Shown: piece by piece, positions 60,337 through 64,000 of the stretch
How the letters are laid out: every line of letters begins with the position of its first letter
How positions within the stretch are numbered: position 1 is the stretch's first letter
Assembly: GCA_951217055.1 (NCBI GenBank)
Contig: OX578279.1
Location: forward strand, 27,306,173 to 27,370,172
Origin: Gerris lacustris
Lineage: Eukaryota; Arthropoda; Insecta; Hemiptera; Gerridae
Length of the DNA: 64,000 bases
Reading direction: 5' to 3'
Notes under the pieces: model-generated
Seen by the model: the letters and a program-made list of their open reading frames with translations, nothing else
The model's database searches: none
What the model was told of the DNA's origin: nothing
Translations under genes and position numbers: made by a program

Positions 60337-62138
60337 ATTGTAATAAATAAATATCTTATTGGATAGGTGTAACATTAAAAAATAAACGGGAAAAATAGCA
60401 TTAAAGAGATAACTTAACTCTCTTCAGAAATACAACATAAATTGCATTTTAAGAAGATAAGTTTATTGATCGCAACCCTTTGCAAGCATCAAAAATATGT
60501 TTTTTCCTGGTCATTTTATTTATTGCTTCGACCCAGGCCATCCTTTCCTACGGACTATTTGGCCCTCGTTAAAACATTTTTGTAGACCCCTGCACTAGAT
60601 AAAGTTTTAGTTCAATAACAGAACAGTTACACAGACTAAAAATAAAATAAAAAAATGGATATAAATATTGTCTATTAGTATTTAACAACTAGGTTAATAG
60701 GTTCCGAAAAATATTTTTTTAAAAAAAATGAAGAATAAGTAGGAAAAGGATGGTGTGGATCTTTTGTGACAGATGTGTTCTTTAAGCCGAGTTCTTTTGG
60801 AATTCTACGAAGCAGTAAATTGGCCTCATGTCCGGTAGCAATATAACAGTAGTAGGAGAAGGGTCAGCACACGGGCCAGACCGATTTACAGCGAATCAAT
60901 CACACAAAAACCCCCTTCCTTTTCTACCCTTTTGTAAAGGGCTGATTGGTTTTAAATTGAATACACTAATTGGCCTGTGAATGCTGCTGGATGACAGATC
61001 ACCCTGTCCCTCTCACCGAGTGGCACCAGTTTCAAATTAATTCCTCGAAACACACCCCTCCCCCTCCCTTAATTTTGTACCTAAAACCTCATATCTTTTG
61101 GTTTTGTATGCGTATTGGCGTGAATTTCAAGTCTAAAACCATTCATCCGGCCACTAAAGAAGATGAATTTGTCAGTGTAATTATTATATTATGCGTTTCG
61201 AGGATGCTCAAGAATTACTGTTGGAAGCATTACAGGGTTTCTATTGAGGCAGTAGATTCAACCCTTCGATTGGACGGTACTGTTATACCGTAAAACATTT
61301 CATTAGTTGAGCACTTGAAGATTTAATAGTAACCAATACACCATGAAATTGAAGCTTATTTCATAAAAAAAAACCTAACAAGGTAAAATAGCTCTTTATT
61401 CAAGATTAATGAACGTGTATTCAAATTGTAATAATATAAATTTATAACTAATTTTAAACTAAAATTAGTTTTGTTTCAATTATTATTATTATATTTATTT
61501 TGAACAATTCTAAGATTGAGGAGTATGAATTTATCAAGAATAATGATATATTTACCCAACAAAATTAGTTCTGCAATGAATAATTACATATAAAATGTTT
61601 TGTAAAAAAACCTACCCCCAAATGTCTCATGTCCTTTTAAAACATGTTTATTCTAGAACCCTAAAAACAAAGGGAATGTCATTCTTCACATGTATATTAT
61701 AAAGTTTAGAGGTATATTAACATGCTTTTTCAATGACATCAACTACTGACATGATAAACTGTAGATCTAAACAAACAAAATGACGAAGCAGCATAGGTTT
61801 GTACTTCACAGAACCCTAGAGAACAATTTCCGAACATGTTCTCTGACTATTGATGCATAATGATTTTCAAAATGGAACGTAACCTCTCTGAAATGCCAAA
61901 CTTTGACACATAAAAACATGTTCATATGACGGTTCACTTTGACGGTTATGTAAGCCTTGTGCCGTGTTAATTGACATCGAACATTGGTATTTTGGACAGC
62001 ATTCACTTCTTATAAAGCCAGGGAAAAAGTTTCTAACATTCAGTTAATACTTTTTGTTTGGGTAACATAAATATAATTTGGTTATATGGAGAAGGAATTT
62101 GAGGGAATCTATGATCCTTACATGTCTGTCATATTCAC
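60337..62138. other. Interval with weak repeat traces, no gene supported
   Basis: 60970..61293 is a 107-codon + frame. Its middle (GCGTGAATTTCAAGTCTAAAACC after a CCCCTCCCCCTCCC run) resembles dispersed-repeat wording in family D, so a coding role is doubtful. 61806..62006 (-) has no domain. Confidence 0.4.
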
Positions 62139-62569
62139 GGTGCAACCGACCTAAACCGAATCTTATTTTGAGTGAAACTAGAACCAAAATGGAGCAAAAC
62201 GCCTCAATTTTCTATCTGAATCCGTTGCCGAGATATGATTTTTTTTAAAAACCACATTTTCACATTAGCTAATAAAACCGCATTTTCTAGGAAAATATAG
62301 TACGATCATAGCATTTTGGAAATGAATTGTTTTTTAAATGTTGAACGTTGGTAATTGTTTAAAAAAAAAAGGATAGTGCATTAGTTTTACAGAAAATTTA
62401 ACGCTGATTTCGAAAATACGGTCAAAAATGTAAAAGTAAACATTTGATTGAAGTGAACCTACAAAAAATCATCTCGGCAATAGATTGAGATGAAAAATAG
62501 GCGTTTTAATCCATTGTGGATCTAGCTTCCCCTAAAAAAAAAAATTCTGTTTAGGTCAATTACAACCTG
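62139..62569. mobile_element. Foldback element, diverged (~430 bp)
   Basis: GGTGCAACCGACCTAAACCGAA mirrors TTCTGTTTAGGTCAATTACAACC (in pieces: CGACCTAAAC against GTTTAGGTCAA). The inner AAAACGCCT...GTTGCCGAGATATGATTTTTT mirrors AAAAAATCATCTCGGCAAT...AGGCGTTTT. The centre is AT-rich with no frame. About 105 bp of each side pairs, with indels. Confidence 0.7.
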
Positions 62570-64000
62570 AATACCTATGACAAACGCAAATAGCAATTCC
62601 ACTCATATTTTATTTTAAATGATACCTACTACACTTTTTTTATTTTTAATGATCCTCCTACTTTATATATCAAAGCAGGTAATCATTATAGCCTAAATGA
62701 AGCTTTCTTTTAGTTAGTATAGAAGTATTAAGGTTTATTGTATTGAACCCAGCGTGAATAATTTTGACAAATACATGTTTTTACCAATTAAACAGTAAAA
62801 GCCTAACTGAAATGAAATAATATGGATGGAAAGGCATGAAGATTTTATGAGATCTTCAGTTGTTTAATGCACCGTAGATTTTATGTAAGGAATATAAACG
62901 GAAAGGACAAACGTCTGTGTTTAATTTATTAAGGGGTTGTAAATATTATTAAAGTCTGAGTCTGACTATTATAAAATGAGTTGTAAACCTCATAATATTA
63001 CGGCTTTTACTTCTTCCTTTATGAAAAAATATAGCATAATATAAGCCATAACTAAAATCTTCCCTGAAAAGAACATTCAATTACTAGATTACGCAACACA
63101 CGATAACTCTCCAAAAGAGAAGCGAAAAAAAAAACTAAAATTACAAATTATGTTTTAATTAAACATAAATATTACCACAATAAAATTATAGAGAAGGGAA
63201 ATTCACAATGATTAAAATGATGAAATTTAGACGAAATTACAATGTTCCAACTTGTCCTAACTGTGTCACATTTGAATTATCCATGTGTCACTTATCCATG
63301 GTTTATTTTGTAACGTTACTGGTTCTGATGCTTTTAGAGATTTACTAGATTATGGGAAGTTAGGATTAACTAAGGCTTACTATAATTTATGTATAGTATA
63401 TAATGTCAGTTATGTTTATGTTATTATCATGCTATGGTAAATTTATTTATAGGAGGCAAGATGATAACTTGCCTTCACAGACGAGGCCAGTCCGGGCTCG
63501 GTGTTCACCCAGCATTGCCATGTTATGTTTCATATAAATGTTAACATGGCTTATGTCAAGAGACGACTAACTGGTCGCATGCTTTAATTGTAAGGTTTAT
63601 AAAGCTAATGGAGCGACAAAATAACCCCGTATCATCCATTACATACTACATAATTGTAGTTGGATAAGCCCTTTGGCAGGTCTAAGACTTTCACGGGATG
63701 TTGCAGCATGGAGTCAGTTAGTTAGTTAGCTGATAACTGATAACTAAGATGCACAACCGTCAAAACGCTAACCCTGTGATGTGTTTCTTTAACATATAAT
63801 AGAAGAGTGCAAATGAAATAACTATAGCATCGATATTGACATAATGATTCACTACTTGGGTCTGATCGCAATAGAGGTTTATCTAAGATGATTTAATTCA
63901 CAAGTTTGTTTAAGCGAATTTTCGAAGAAAATTAAGCTATTGCAATGGCATCAAAATATTTGAAAATTTGCTCCACGGAAATCCGTTTTAGACCATTCTT
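62570..64000. other. AT-rich interval to window end, no gene seen
   Basis: 63430..63600 is less AT-rich (GGCAAGATGATAACTTGCC is a small hairpin). No coding frame or known repeat. A gene could continue beyond the edge unseen. Confidence 0.4.

Noticed and set aside
60130..60375. Minus-strand frame with RRRRRR and Cys-rich end
   Set aside because: It is the translation of a MITE's inverted ends, not a protein.
60970..61293. 107-codon + frame
   Set aside because: Overlaps dispersed-repeat-like wording and lacks any recognised domain.

Overview
This window looks like strongly AT-rich nuclear DNA from an arthropod, most probably an insect. It carries one well-supported protein-coding gene with an arthropod-style core promoter and a GT-AG intron. 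Chitin-binding cysteine modules, a Jockey-like non-LTR remnant and abundant short non-autonomous DNA transposons fit that reading. I see no bacterial operons, CRISPR array, intact rRNA gene or tRNA gene. I cannot name the species.

The only gene I can defend spans 32271..35399 on the + strand. Exon 1 (32271..32300) gives the hydrophobic start of a signal peptide. A 1.9-kb phase-0 intron follows, and exon 2 (34242..35399) gives the rest: a Thr-rich mucin-like stretch and several cysteine-rich modules, at least two of which fit the peritrophin-A (CBM14) spacing. The spliced product is 395 residues, secreted, probably O-glycosylated and chitin-binding. A TATA box (32233), an initiator (32262) and a poly(A) signal (35499) frame it.

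The rest is repeats with long unannotated AT-rich DNA between them. 0-1.1 kb: a ~290-bp tandem repeat and a fragment of family B. 1.86-2.19 kb: a ~58-bp minisatellite. 4-7.3 kb: two copies of family A. 11.8-14.1 kb: a hAT-type element carrying a younger copy of its own family, each with a perfect 8-bp target-site duplication. 15.5-17.2 kb: a second hAT-type element with TIR CAGCGCCGG and 8-bp duplication GGTGTAAC, interrupted by family B. 20.2, 44.1 and 53.4 kb: family C, one monomer and two dimers. 22.9 and 37.1 kb: deletion derivatives of a possible tyrosine-recombinase (Crypton-like) transposon. 25.6-26.1 kb: the decayed C-terminus of a Jockey-like ORF2. 27-28 and 51.8-53.2 kb: (AT)n-bounded family D. 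30.1 and 35.9 kb: one foldback family on both sides of the gene. 40.7-41.8 kb: a giant inverted repeat with 497-bp arms. 46.3 kb: a 40-bp 5S-rRNA-derived fragment. 48-57.4 kb: more family A copies, two of them interrupted by other elements. 58.7-62.6 kb: a tandem repeat and further foldback elements.

The most striking structure is the 497+29+497-bp inverted repeat at 40748..41770. I could find only one mismatch between its arms. It is a recent palindromic duplication, a possible hairpin-RNA (endo-siRNA) source, or an assembly/library artefact. Family letters A-E are labels made for this window; matches between copies were read by eye.
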